A DNA stretch of 64,000 bases from Fulvitalea axinellae (lineage in GTDB: Bacteria > Bacteroidota > Bacteroidia > Cytophagales > Cyclobacteriaceae): the NCBI RefSeq assembly GCF_036492835.1, contig NZ_AP025315.1:372001-436000 (forward strand), written 5' to 3'. This document shows positions 24,991 through 35,800 of the stretch, piece after piece. The notes under the pieces were generated by a model that was given only the letters and a program-made list of their open reading frames with translations, was not told the DNA's origin and ran no database searches. Numbering within the stretch: the first letter of the stretch is position 1; the number at the start of each line of letters is the position of its first letter. Position numbers and translations under genes: made by a program.

Positions 24991-26058
24991 TTAAAGACCG
25001 AGTAATTTCTCATTAAACCAGTCGATCGTACGTGTCCTGGCCAATGTTTTTTGATCAGAATCCGGTAGATCAAAACCATGCCCTACCCCTGTGTATTCGT
25101 ACTTCTGCACGGGAGCGTTTTTTCCGACTAACATATTATAAACCTTTAAGGTGTTAGAGGTTAAATAACCGTCCATCGGTAGATGATAAAGCATCGGGGC
25201 GTAATTGTAATACACATTATTTGAGGCAACACTGAGGCTACCGAAATAACCGTAGTGTCCGGACCCCCCATAGTAGAGAACTGCACAAGCAAAACCTCCT
25301 GACGCAGGTCTGGCTACAGGGGCTTTTACTTCGTCCGTATAGACTTCATCATCATCGAATTCCTGCTCCCATTCCCAGTTTGCCGGAGTCGGGTGATCCG
25401 TGTCATACATAGTGGCCATGGTGGCCGAGGCTCCGTCGGAGATGCCCATCAAGCCGATTCCGTCTTGCTTGACTAATGGATCCCCTTCCGGAGTCACGAA
25501 ACGCTTTAACAATTTTAGTGCGGCGTAAGCGTCGGCTGGGCGAACGAATTGGGCACTGATATCAAAATTCTTCGGTGCCGTAGTCCAAATTCCTTCACGT
25601 TCTTCGCAACCTCTTGGAGAATAGCTGTCTGGGAAAATGCTGATAAAGCAATTGCTGTCCAGCAGTTCTCTCCATTCTTTGAATTGCTTGGCAAGTTCGT
25701 TGTTTTCCGGAATGTCGTTTTTCCACAGACCGCCTGAGCCATGTAAAACTACGACTCCGGCATACTCGGCATTGTTACAACCCTGCGGAAATGAAACGTA
25801 AAACTTGACATCGTCACCGTCTACTTTAACCGTATAAGTAGCTTGACTGGTTTCTTCGATGTCAATGACTATTTTTCCGTGGTAACCAGCTTGTTTGCTG
25901 TCGGGTAATTCTCCCAAGCGTGAAGGAGAACGACTTCCCTTCTTCACATACGGGTGGAGCTTTTTAGTTGGGGCGGGAGTAAGTTCCGTGTCTCCGCAAG
26001 AGCACACGGCCATGGCTACGAACAGTGCCAATGACAGAGTGCGAAATAGATTTTTCAT
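24991..26058 (-). CDS. Lipoprotein alpha/beta hydrolase (dienelactone hydrolase-like)
   Basis: The 355-residue protein has a lipoprotein signal (LALFVAMAVCSCGDTE). The alpha/beta-hydrolase fold is indicated by VVVLHGSGGLW (about 110-120, oxyanion-loop HGSGG), a nucleophile elbow GLMGISDGASATM (GxSxG form, serine near 213) and a terminal histidine in YTGVGHGFDLPDS (about 330). This fits dienelactone-hydrolase-like enzymes acting on small esters or lactones at the envelope. Substrate is unknown. A terminator follows directly. Confidence 0.8.
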   Translation of the reverse strand: MKNLFRTLSLALFVAMAVCSCGDTELTPAPTKKLHPYVKKGSRSPSRLGELPDSKQAGYHGKIVIDIEETSQATYTVKVDGDDVKFYVSFPQGCNNAEYAGVVVLHGSGGLWKNDIPENNELAKQFKEWRELLDSNCFISIFPDSYSPRGCEEREGIWTTAPKNFDISAQFVRPADAYAALKLLKRFVTPEGDPLVKQDGIGLMGISDGASATMATMYDTDHPTPANWEWEQEFDDDEVYTDEVKAPVARPASGGFACAVLYYGGSGHYGYFGSLSVASNNVYYNYAPMLYHLPMDGYLTSNTLKVYNMLVGKNAPVQKYEYTGVGHGFDLPDSDQKTLARTRTIDWFNEKLLGL

Positions 26059-26581
26059 AACAGCATTATGTGTTTTAAATTAATTACAAAGTTGATTATC
26101 AGCTGATATGGTGTAAAATTAAGCTGGATTGTTTTTTATTAAAAATCAAATATTTTTTTACAACAAAACAAGTGTAATAATAACGAGACTTTTTATTGGA
26201 GGGGAATAAGACTTTTTGAAAAAATCATGATCGGTATCAATATTTTGACCCTTTTTCTTAAGGATTATACTTTTTTCGCAAGGCCTCAAGGTTTAGAAAG
26301 GAGGTGATGTATTGAAGTAGTTTCTAAAGAATAAGGTATAGGTGGAGTAAGGATGAGGTAATAAGGCGTCGATGGCCACCTGATTTAGATTGCTAAGCGT
26401 ATGCGGAAATGCGACCATTCTTGGCTTAAGTACATTCTCTCCGGACAGTTTTTGGAATTGGATATTTATTGCCTAGTATTTTATAGTTTTCATTTGAAAT
26501 CCAGAAAAGGTAATGCTTCAGGGGACAGACTTTATTTGACTACAATTAGTTCGATTCAGAAGCTTTAATTTTTAATCAAAT
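26059..26581. other. AT-rich intergenic region
   Basis: About 520 bases between divergent hydrolase and LRR genes. They must hold promoters for both, but no consensus box, repeat or RNA gene was confidently identified. Confidence 0.5.
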
Positions 26582-28672
26582 ATGCGAAAAGATTCAATAG
26601 ATCCGATAAATAACGCCATCAAGAAAATAGAAGAAGCTTTACAGATAACTTTAGAGGAAGACAATAGTGAGCTGGTGCAGGAGCATACATATAAGTGTTA
26701 TAGTGACAGAAGGATTGATAACCTAAGCTTTTCTAATCTTACCTTTGAAAATTTCGATGCTTTGGCACCGGTATTTCGGATGGTAAATCATCTGAAATTC
26801 GTTAACTGCACGATAAAAAACGTATCGGAACTGCTGAAATTAAGATACGTAAACCACCTAACCTTGGACGGGGTAACCTTAGAGGACATTTATAGTCCGG
26901 ATGTAACGCCAGCCGACACGAGGAAATGTCATTTTCAGGTAGTGGACTTCATAAATATGGACGTCAAACACATTAGCTGTATACGTTCCATTTCCAAAAA
27001 TTTAGAATATCTGCATTTCACAAACTGCAGGCTCTGGAATTTTTATGAGTTAAACCTATTGCCTAAGTTATATTCTTTAAACCTGACAAACGTTTTTATC
27101 CACAAAAGCCCCGACGATATTATCCATAAGACTGATTTAGGGACTACGTTCCTAAGCTTTCATGAAATGGAGATTAATGATTTCAATTTTTTTTTACCGA
27201 TCGTGGGGAATGCCAAAATCATGGACCTATATGCTAGTGCAGTAAAAAGCTTAGAGGGAATCTTGAACTTTCCAAAGCTGGAAATGCTCAATATTGACGT
27301 CGCAACCACCGTAGAGGTAATGACTCCTCCTAGGGAAACGAAGCCTTACAGACTCAAGGAATGCTCCATTGATAATATCGAGTCCGAAGATGATGATATG
27401 GAGTCAATCAACCGGCCTGTTTTCGATTTACGGACTTTGGCTTCTATCTCTCCAAATATAGGAGGATTGAAATTAGACCAGTACCATTTATCCAATTTGG
27501 ATTTTCTGGAACAGTTTATTCAGTTGGATACTTTAGAAATCAAACAAAGTAAAGTCGATTTCAATGATTTTCTTCCTGTTGCTCATCAGATTATTAATCT
27601 TGACCTCGATACCTGCAAGCTTAAAAATACGGCGAGTCTAAAGCATTATAAGCGTTTAGAACTCATAGAGGTAAGGGACGGGTATTTTCACGGAAAAGAG
27701 ATCAAAACGCTGAATAAGCTCAAACGTCTTTTGCCTTTGAAGAACCATCTTAAAAAATTATGTATTTGGGAGAATGATATAAAAGGCATTAAGCATATAG
27801 AAAAATTTACAGCTTTGGAGTCGCTATTGCTGTTAGATGCCTCGGTAAGAAATACGGAGCGTATATTTTCAATGCCTTCCCTAAAAAGGTTGAATATCAG
27901 CATTGAGAATAAACAAAAATGTACTTTTAATTTAAAAGGCATACGGAATATAGAATGGCTGGTGGTGCATGCCGACAAGAAGGTGAAGCTTAAGGGGTTG
28001 AAACACCTTAAGCGTTTGGAAAGGCTGGAGCTTGAAGAATATAAATCCAGTGCCCGAAATATACATCGCCTTAAAGCTTTAAAGTATTTTAAATGCAATT
28101 CGGTAACAGATATCAATAAAGTGGGTACCATTAAGACACTCCAAACCTTGGTGCTTGACATCTCCGAAGAGTATAATGTGAAAGGTTTGGAGCAATTCCC
28201 CAATTTGGAGTATTTGTCGATACGGGGAGGTGGAGAAATCTCTTTGGGCAAGATGGAAAAACTGAAAGTGCTGGATATGGAGGGTGGATATCCGGAAAAA
28301 ATGGATTTCCTAACGAACCTTCCAAACTTGGAGAAACTTGATTTGGGATTGAATGGCTTTAAAGAGGTTCCTAACCTTGAAACGTTGACTAACCTTAGGG
28401 TTTTAAGTCTTGCCGAAAATAGTATCGAGAATATAGAAGGGCTACAACATTTGAAGCGCCTGGAACAGTTGAATTTATTTTGTAACGATATTTCTGATAT
28501 TCGGATACTTAACACATTGCCTAACCTAAAAGAGGTAAACCTAGCGGGTAATCCGATTGCATTGGAAAAGAAAGACATTAAAGCCCAACTCAAAAAAACT
28601 GAAATAGCGATTTTCTACAGCCTACCTTATGTGCCTTTTAGGATATGGAAAAACGATTATTTCAATGTCTAA
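26582..28672 (+). CDS. Leucine-rich-repeat protein (SDS22/internalin-like LRRs)
   Basis: The 696-residue protein has no signal peptide, so it is probably cytoplasmic. Degenerate LRRs run through most of the chain and become canonical at the C-terminus (LEKLDLGLNGFKEVPNLETL, LRVLSLAENSIENIEGL, LEQLNLFCNDISDIRIL, LKEVNLAGNPIALEKK; about 580-680). The 22-residue spacing is SDS22-like. LRRs bind protein partners. The gene converges on the DUF4132/ubiquitin-like locus and ends before a shared terminator. A functional link to that locus is only positional. Confidence 0.8.
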   Translation: MRKDSIDPINNAIKKIEEALQITLEEDNSELVQEHTYKCYSDRRIDNLSFSNLTFENFDALAPVFRMVNHLKFVNCTIKNVSELLKLRYVNHLTLDGVTLEDIYSPDVTPADTRKCHFQVVDFINMDVKHISCIRSISKNLEYLHFTNCRLWNFYELNLLPKLYSLNLTNVFIHKSPDDIIHKTDLGTTFLSFHEMEINDFNFFLPIVGNAKIMDLYASAVKSLEGILNFPKLEMLNIDVATTVEVMTPPRETKPYRLKECSIDNIESEDDDMESINRPVFDLRTLASISPNIGGLKLDQYHLSNLDFLEQFIQLDTLEIKQSKVDFNDFLPVAHQIINLDLDTCKLKNTASLKHYKRLELIEVRDGYFHGKEIKTLNKLKRLLPLKNHLKKLCIWENDIKGIKHIEKFTALESLLLLDASVRNTERIFSMPSLKRLNISIENKQKCTFNLKGIRNIEWLVVHADKKVKLKGLKHLKRLERLELEEYKSSARNIHRLKALKYFKCNSVTDINKVGTIKTLQTLVLDISEEYNVKGLEQFPNLEYLSIRGGGEISLGKMEKLKVLDMEGGYPEKMDFLTNLPNLEKLDLGLNGFKEVPNLETLTNLRVLSLAENSIENIEGLQHLKRLEQLNLFCNDISDIRILNTLPNLKEVNLAGNPIALEKKDIKAQLKKTEIAIFYSLPYVPFRIWKNDYFNV

Positions 28673-28705
28673 AAATTGAAACTGTGTGCGGTTGTTTACG
28701 GCTTA

Positions 28706-28747
28706 GAAAAACGGCCATTGAATCAGGACTCAATGGCCGTTTGTTTT
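28706..28747. terminator. Bidirectional terminator between LRR and DUF4132 genes
   Basis: AAAACGGCCATTGA and TCAATGGCCGTTT form a long stem with A- and T-runs on both sides, between convergent genes ending at 28672 and 28798. Confidence 0.9.
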
Positions 28748-28797
28748 TGTCGAAATATGGTTTGATATCCACCTAAATAAGTTTCATTACCAGTAGC

Positions 28798-31407
28798 CTA
28801 TTTTTCGGACTGTACCTGTGGCCTTATTTGGCTTAAAATTGTCGGATCCTTTATTTTATGGTCTTCCGCCAATAAGAACGCTTTTGACAACACCAAAGAC
28901 AAACCATGGTCTCCCTCAAATGGCACGAATATCTTTTCGGTTATATCCTTCTTACCTCTTGATTGAACAATACACAGATACTCTTCATTGGGTTCCATTA
29001 AGATATTAGAGCTTCCTATATGGATCTTATATGTTCTGTATTTTCCTTTTACCACTAAGAATCTGCCCTCTACCCTAGCGACTTTATTGATTTTAAGCCT
29101 AGGAATCAGGCGCTCCAATAAATCTTTCCTAGTTTGGGAAATCTCTGATAAATCTCCGAAAAGATAACTGCGCCAATATGATTGTACTTCCGGAGTAACT
29201 CCGGAATCTTGCCATTCTGGATCATTGCCAACGCTGGCCACCCCTACAAAAAGATCAACGTCACGCATGATTTCAGAAAACACAACCGCAGGTATATCAA
29301 TCAGGCTTATTGTATCGTCCGAATCGATTTTCAGAAAACGTACTTGGTCAGTACTCACATAGGCCAATATTCCCGAATCTGTAACCCCGTGGTCTGTTTC
29401 CACGCCACTTGTCCAAAATTGGGCCTTTAGCCCGTGTTCGGGCAGAAGTATTTCCGCAAAATCAGACGCTTGATAATCCCACGCTCCGGTTAGTTCCGCT
29501 TTCCAACCACGCACTCTTGCCAAATTCACATATTGGTGCTGTTTTAAAATGTGCGCGGCCATACGGTTACTGTATAATCCGGTATCTTTCTCGGCGTCGG
29601 TGAGTATATACACTTCTCTGTATGCCTGCTTTACCGGTTGGCGTATCTCGTTGTTTACCAAAAAATCTCGCCAAGCACCTACCTCTTCTACGGAAGCGAT
29701 GGATGGATGCCATAATTTCACGGTATCATTTTCCGATGGCGCAAACACTTCGCCTTTTGCGTCTATCCATTTCTTTCCAAAGTAGATTCCTATACGGGTA
29801 GAAATATTCGTATTTTCAAAAACCCATATCAGTCGTTTGGTAAAAAAGGAAATCAATCCGTGTTCCAGATATTGTTTTTCAAAATTGACCCAAGCCCATT
29901 TTCTATCGGACCTAAACATTCTGTCTATCCTGTCTCTTTGTGTCGCACTGGTTTGGTCCAACTGTTTTTTTGAAGCTTTTAGCTTCTTAAGCTGATCAGC
30001 AAAGTCCTTTTTCACGAAAGCGGGAACGGTTTTTTGCTGTGAGCCATCTGGTTTATACCAATGAATAGATGACTTTCCGGGACCGTCGAATTCCAAAGAA
30101 GCCCGGTAATCCGAAAAATGAAATTCTGATTTCCCGTTTACCAAACCAAAATCGTCTACGGCCAAGTCCGCTATTTCGTCAAGGGTTAGTCCCATTTCTT
30201 TGGCTGTGATTCCCAAAAACTTCTCAATAGTTTTTTTGCCGCTCGCTTGTTTGATCCTGATGCTTAACCTAGCTAATTGGGCGACTCCTTCAAGGACTTC
30301 GAATCTGGATAACGCAAATATGCAGGCATTGCCCAAAGCCGCCGACAAAGCGCCTATTTGAGGATATTTTTTATAACAACGTTCGGTAAGGTTACCTAAA
30401 TCAAATGCCAAGGCTGCGTTATTGCACAATGCGGTAGTCCAGATTATACCTTTCAGTATATCTATATTCGGAGGAATAATGAAATCGTAATATTGCTCTT
30501 GATACGTATATCCGGATCGGTGGATATCCAAAGTGATCAGCTCCGGTTTGATCCCCAAAATATGTTTTACCCATTCGGAAATACCAGTTATGAATTCTTC
30601 TTTACCTATCGAATCTACAATTGGCTGTGCCAGTTCCAAGTATTTCGCTTTGGGTTGCGCTCCTTTCGCTGTTTTTGCCAATGCTATCAAACGAAACCAA
30701 TCGGAACGTTTTTTATCCGAAGCCAAACCGTCTAGCCATTTTCTGGAATAAAGGGCGAAACTGTCTTCTCCCATAAAATACTCCGGCTTCACTCCTTCCG
30801 GATGTTCTTCATCCGACAAGATCTCATCAATCAATTCCAGACACCGGAATTGGTTATTCAGATCAAGATAACTGTATTGTTTTCTAATACTGTCAGCGAG
30901 TGCGTTCAAAGCCTTTACCGTATTTTCACTCGGCAGGCGATCTTTATAACGGGGTTTGATGTTATTTAAAAATGTACTTATTGGCCATGACGATACTATA
31001 TATGGCTCCCAGCACCTTGAATGTCGTATAGAACCCAATATTTTGGCTACCTCATCTTCATTAGCCGAAGAAGCCAGCGAAGGTTCCCCCAAAAAGAATA
31101 TCGCATAAGAAATAGCTGTCGTAACGCTTCGGTCTTTTTCCGTTGAGGTGGGATGGTGACTTACCACAGGATTCAGGTCATTCCTGCCGATATTGACGCA
31201 GTACAGTAAGAATTCAATTTTTTGGCTATCAGGCCAACTTTTGATATGGTTTTTATATTCTGGTAAAGCCCAGATATCTTTACGTTCATAGTATCTCTTC
31301 CACCCTCCATGGACAGGCGGAAGGGAGTTTATAATGGAAGATTTGAATAGGTTTAACTTATCGTCATTGAATGACAGTCGATATTTTTCTTGATCTAAAA
31401 AATTCAT
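28798..31407 (-). CDS. DUF4132 (MolR-like) protein, 869 residues
   Basis: The C-terminal third matches DUF4132. The cues are the helical linker LKKLKASKKQLDQ and an RMFRSDRKWAWVNFEKQYLEHGL segment (about 510-540). They continue with the IRQPVKQAYREVYILTDAE motif (about 607-625), FSEIMRDVDLFVGVASVGND (about 735-754) and a terminal FVPFEGDHGLSLVLSKAFLLAEDHKIKDPTI. All recur in the 1704-residue neighbour. The N-terminal part is helical, HEAT-like. Function of DUF4132 is unknown. The gene lies 143 bases downstream of a Gly-Gly-ending beta-grasp protein on the same strand, forming a two-gene module. Confidence 0.85.
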   Translation of the reverse strand: MNFLDQEKYRLSFNDDKLNLFKSSIINSLPPVHGGWKRYYERKDIWALPEYKNHIKSWPDSQKIEFLLYCVNIGRNDLNPVVSHHPTSTEKDRSVTTAISYAIFFLGEPSLASSANEDEVAKILGSIRHSRCWEPYIVSSWPISTFLNNIKPRYKDRLPSENTVKALNALADSIRKQYSYLDLNNQFRCLELIDEILSDEEHPEGVKPEYFMGEDSFALYSRKWLDGLASDKKRSDWFRLIALAKTAKGAQPKAKYLELAQPIVDSIGKEEFITGISEWVKHILGIKPELITLDIHRSGYTYQEQYYDFIIPPNIDILKGIIWTTALCNNAALAFDLGNLTERCYKKYPQIGALSAALGNACIFALSRFEVLEGVAQLARLSIRIKQASGKKTIEKFLGITAKEMGLTLDEIADLAVDDFGLVNGKSEFHFSDYRASLEFDGPGKSSIHWYKPDGSQQKTVPAFVKKDFADQLKKLKASKKQLDQTSATQRDRIDRMFRSDRKWAWVNFEKQYLEHGLISFFTKRLIWVFENTNISTRIGIYFGKKWIDAKGEVFAPSENDTVKLWHPSIASVEEVGAWRDFLVNNEIRQPVKQAYREVYILTDAEKDTGLYSNRMAAHILKQHQYVNLARVRGWKAELTGAWDYQASDFAEILLPEHGLKAQFWTSGVETDHGVTDSGILAYVSTDQVRFLKIDSDDTISLIDIPAVVFSEIMRDVDLFVGVASVGNDPEWQDSGVTPEVQSYWRSYLFGDLSEISQTRKDLLERLIPRLKINKVARVEGRFLVVKGKYRTYKIHIGSSNILMEPNEEYLCIVQSRGKKDITEKIFVPFEGDHGLSLVLSKAFLLAEDHKIKDPTILSQIRPQVQSEK

Positions 31408-31550
31408 GTCAAAAGTATTTTCAATAGATGATATACCTTGTGAAGCAAAATATAAAAGGACTTAAAAGTACTGGCGGTACAAGGTTGGTAACAGGTAGTT
31501 TATCGCTCGGGAATTATAAACTTATACTGTCAGGCACGAAAAGTAAAAGC

Positions 31551-31937
31551 CTAACCTCCTACCAAAGAAACTAACTTTATGAACGTTACAACGGTATCGG
31601 GTTTTAACTTGACAAGGGTTTCCAAGCTTTCGGGCTGAACATTATCTACAAGTATGAAAAAACCATTTTTCTGATAAGCGTCCAACGCTACGTAGACTTG
31701 CTTTTCGGCATCGAGATACTTCTTGCCTTTCGGGCCGTTAAGGAGGCTTTCCTTTTTTTCCGGCTGTATCAAGCGGTTATGATGCACATTATTTGAATCA
31801 TTTTTTAGAGCAACTTCTCTTTTTACTCTTTCCGTAATAATGTCTTTTACTGTGACCTCTTCCGCATCAAACTCGAAGGTCTGCTCTTGTATTCCTATCC
31901 CCGACAGGTTCTCGTCTTTTATTGTAACTCTCATCAT
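31551..31937 (-). CDS. MoaD/ThiS/ubiquitin-like beta-grasp protein ending in Gly-Gly
   Basis: The 128-residue protein looks like an enlarged beta-grasp (Ubl) fold. It has a beta hairpin (MRVTIKDENLSG, then QTFEFDAEEV), a helix (VKDIITERVKREVAL) and an inserted Lys/Asn-rich segment (about 48-80). The C-terminal block FILVDNVQPESLETLVKLK precedes PDTVVTFIKLVSLVGG. The end mimics ThiS/MoaD (valine-rich strand then Gly-Gly at 127-128, directly before the stop). Such tails are adenylated and conjugated or thiocarboxylated by E1-like enzymes; none lies in this window. It is homologous to the 157-residue protein encoded divergently. Confidence 0.7.
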   Translation of the reverse strand: MMRVTIKDENLSGIGIQEQTFEFDAEEVTVKDIITERVKREVALKNDSNNVHHNRLIQPEKKESLLNGPKGKKYLDAEKQVYVALDAYQKNGFFILVDNVQPESLETLVKLKPDTVVTFIKLVSLVGG

Positions 31938-32311
31938 TTCCCTTTAGTGAAAAACCAGTTATCAAGCCCCCATATTTCGTAATCGCAAGAACGGAAATTA
32001 TTGTTTTTTCATTGTCACGGTTTATGGGGTAAAAATTGAGGATCATTCAGTAGTGATAAGGGGTCGTCTTAAAAGCTAAAAATCACTTAAAACCATAATT
32101 ATACATTGAAGATATTGGGAAGAACGTAATCCTAAATATTTTTTAGAAAAAACGATAGGCGTGGTTTGTTTATATACGACTCTAGAAAGAAATGATAAAT
32201 AATGTGGCAAAAAAGAGCACAAACCTGTATGTTGCATATATTTTATTGCTAAATACTACTAATGATCGTGATCGCATTCCAATCAATTTTCGCTAAGAGA
32301 AAAACGATATT
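31938..32311. promoter_or_regulatory. Divergent promoter region of the two Ubl-DUF4132 modules
   Basis: This 374-base AT-rich region separates the two divergent modules and must carry both promoters. No convincing consensus promoter was recognised. A GATCGTGATCG near-palindrome occurs around 32263-32275 and could be a regulator site. No RNA or ORF was supported. Confidence 0.55.
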
Positions 32312-32785
32312 ATGAGACTTCTTTTTACAATAAAACAGGTAGGCAAGCGAAAACCATTTTTGTCCAAAAAAGAGATAATCTTTCCAGATGCTGAAGCCAA
32401 GGAGTATTCCTTAGAGGAACTATTAACAATTATAGTGCATCAACAAGTCAGGGTATTTAATGAAAAAAGGGAAGAGCTGATTCTTTCCAGGCTTTTGGAG
32501 GGTTCTGGAGTTACGCTTGAGAATCCAAAGAGTAACGTTTTATCCAAAAAGAAAATTGACGATCAAGCAATCTCCGGAAAAGTGACTTTTGGCGATATGG
32601 AAAACCTAAAACTGGCCGATGTGCAAGAGGCTATTGAAACCATGAAGCTTGCCATCAAAGACGGACTGGTAGCGATTTTCCATAACGGCGAGCAATTAGA
32701 CTTGTTAACGGATAGACTCCAAGTAAAGGATTTTGACGAGTTCACTTTTGTGCGACTTACCTTTTTGGCGGGAAGTACTTATTGA
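32312..32785 (+). CDS. MoaD/ThiS/ubiquitin-like beta-grasp protein, capped tail
   Basis: The 157-residue protein shares the order of the 128-residue neighbour. It has strand MRLLFTIKQVG, strand KEIIFPDAE, helix SLEELLTIIVHQQV and an insertion (about 55-100). The C-terminal block GLVAIFHNGEQLDLLTDRL ends in DEFTFVRLTFLAGSTY. The NGE-loop and final strand are MoaD/ThiS-like. The tail has AGSTY instead of Gly-Gly, so it cannot be conjugated without processing, or is a non-conjugated paralogue. It lies 100 bases before the large DUF4132 gene on the same strand. Confidence 0.65.
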   Translation: MRLLFTIKQVGKRKPFLSKKEIIFPDAEAKEYSLEELLTIIVHQQVRVFNEKREELILSRLLEGSGVTLENPKSNVLSKKKIDDQAISGKVTFGDMENLKLADVQEAIETMKLAIKDGLVAIFHNGEQLDLLTDRLQVKDFDEFTFVRLTFLAGSTY

Positions 32786-32885
32786 GCATCAATTCTTTTT
32801 TAGGCGATAAGTACTTTTTGAGTAACAAGTCATAACCCCACAACAGTTGGTTTGAATATTATTTTATGTATTTCAGTTTATTGAT

Positions 32886-35800
32886 ATGGACAAGAGTTTT
32901 TTAGAGACAAGGTTGAAAACCGCTTATTTCAGTGGTTTGAGGAAGGATATTTTTAATAATAATGAAAGAGAAGGAATTAGGTTAAGTAAAGAACACAAGC
33001 AATTCATTCAAGATCTGATCGATCCCAAAAGGAAAGGTAAGGGAGAAGAAAATTACCATGACTTATATCTGCAAGAGGGCCATGAGAAAGTGCGCCATTA
33101 TGCGGAATTATTGGATCGGTTAGATACCGATAATAGTTTTGACGGTGAGTATTTCAATATATTGGAATATTGTTTTGGTAAGGAATACGCTACTTATTTG
33201 GCAACATTTTTTAGAAAGATGCCTTCCTTGCCTTACCTCACAGGTTGGGAAAGGAAAAGTTTCCGGATTACTTACACGGAAAATGAGGATATTAGAAGAA
33301 GGATCTTTGCCAAGCAACTTAATTTTTTGGTTGAGGCTATAATAAACAATAAATACGACCTGACGCTTGAGGAACTCGTAGCGAACAGTAATGATTATCA
33401 CCTCAGCTCCTTCCCTATAGCCGAACTTTTAGCTGGAGCGATCAATAATGGCAATACGCAGATAGAGCGACTGCTTATAGATATAGTAATGGGAAACCAT
33501 GAAACTTATAAAGTAAGCAGAGAGGTCCTTAAGGCTTTACTTTTTTCCGAATCCAGAGAAGGTATCGAAGCGATAAAAAAGTTGCTTGTAGCCGCGCAAC
33601 GACAAGAAGGCTTGCGCCAAACAATCCTGGAAGTGGTTGACCAATGTTCGATAGAAGTATTTAAAGAGTTCATCATACTAATCAATAGGGAGCAAATGTA
33701 CCGTTTTGCGGCGGTGGTCAGAGCGTTTGATGTATGGACGGGCTTAATGATCAGTGCCGAAAAACAGAGCCTTGTAAAAAGGTGCTTTCAGTTGGCCGAA
33801 CACTTTTTGGAGGAACCCGATACTATTCCCGGCGCTATCATGAGTAACGATAGTATTGAGGCTTATTTGGCGCTTTGGGCTTGCGCTTCGGAGAACTCAG
33901 GTCTTGAATTAGGTCAATATCTCTCGACGTTAGCGGAAGATGAAAAGTCGCAAAGAAAGCTGCTGGCGTTTTATTTGGCCAAAATGACTCAAATTGATCC
34001 GTATAAAAAATTGGTATCGCAAAATAACCTGGATCACCCCGATATTTCGGTAAAGATAGGCGCATTAGATCTTTACAACGAGTTTGTGAAGGAGGTATCC
34101 GAACAAGAGAAAAAAGACTACATACGCATTTGTTCCGAAATTATTACGGAGATTCCTAAGGACGGTATTGGGCTAAATACGAAATTATTCGCCTGGCAAG
34201 AAAGAAGAGTTAAGTCTTCCGAGATAATTTGGCTTATGTCTAACGCATTGGACTATGGCAAGGAGAGCGATTGTGAATTGATTTATCCTATATATGATCT
34301 GGTTGACGCCGATGCCAGATCAATCATAGTTAATAAAATATTGCCATACACTTACTTCAAAGGATACAATATTAAACCACACCAAAGAAGCTTTGCTTTC
34401 AGGATATTAACCGACAAATCGTCTTATATCAGAGAACGGGCGCTGGAAACCATTAAAAAAACGGAAATCAAGCAGGATGAGCTCCCGGTATTTGTCAGCT
34501 TGCTTAAAGGTAAATCCCAATCCGTAAAAGACGCTGTTTATAAAATTATTTTTGACAAAAATAAACAATACAAACTCTGGGTAACGGATAGCTTACTGAG
34601 CAAAAAGTCAATAGAGCAACGACTTGTCGGATTGGATTATCTTTTAAAATTGAAAAGCGGGGAATCCGATTTGGATAAGACAATAACGGGGCAGGAAGGT
34701 ATTGGGCTTAATACGGATACTACTTTTAGACAATGGATTGAATCCAAAACAGCCCAATTCATACAAAACCGCCCGAAGCCTACCGCAAAAGAAAAGGACG
34801 CTTTGGCCCTATTGCAATCCCATGGTAAGGAAGACGCAGAAGCGACTTACGCCAATGGATACGGAAAATTGTATGACCCTTCTAAAGTGACTCTGCTGCA
34901 GGATGATAAAGTAAATAAAGACACTCTTAAGGGAATTATTCAAGAGAATGGAATTCCTGTATTGTATAAAGACCATACGCTTAACGAATACTATACGGAC
35001 AGTTTTAGGCCCTCCAAATCAATTGAAGATATAAATAAGGATATCCGCACTCTTTATGACTTGTTTGTCAACAACTTCGATTTTGAATACACAAGCGTAA
35101 GCGAATGGGGATCGGAAGTATGTTTGTTGTCGAATGGGTTTAAATATCTAGTCCGTGAAACGGATTCGGACAAAGATGAATTCGTTCTGGAGAACTATCC
35201 TTTGGCTGAAGTTTGGGATGAATGGTACGCCAATTCGGGACTCACTCCGTTGGATTTGTGTTTTATTTCTTTAAACAATAAAGAAAGGATAGACGAAAAA
35301 AGTCCCGGTGCCATAAAAAGAAGTTTCAAAAAGACCTTAAGTAATTTAGGCTCTTTTATCCCGGAATATAAAATTGAAACTCCTTATAAATCGAGATATT
35401 ACTATTCTAATCCACTCTATAATATTATACACTTATTAAGCAAAAAATATCCTTATGAAAGAAAAGAGGAGTTTTGGCTGTCTTGTCTCGCTTCGGCATA
35501 TTATGCTGTTGATCCTGAGGAATATAGTTCGAAAATAGAAAGGAAGTATTCGGGAAAAGTCAATTGGACGGGTCTTCCTTTAATGAGCCGTTTACAAAAA
35601 GAAGTTGAAAATTATGATACCCTGAATGACGAACTTTTTAAATCGTATTGGAAGCTTGACAATTGGAGAATAAACTTCCGAAAGTTTGAAGAGCTTAACC
35701 GTGAGGGGATCCGCAATTATAGTTTTTATCTGAGGGCATACGAGTTAGGACTCATTACGGTGGATGACCTTTATTGGAAATCATTCGAAAAAAACGCCGT

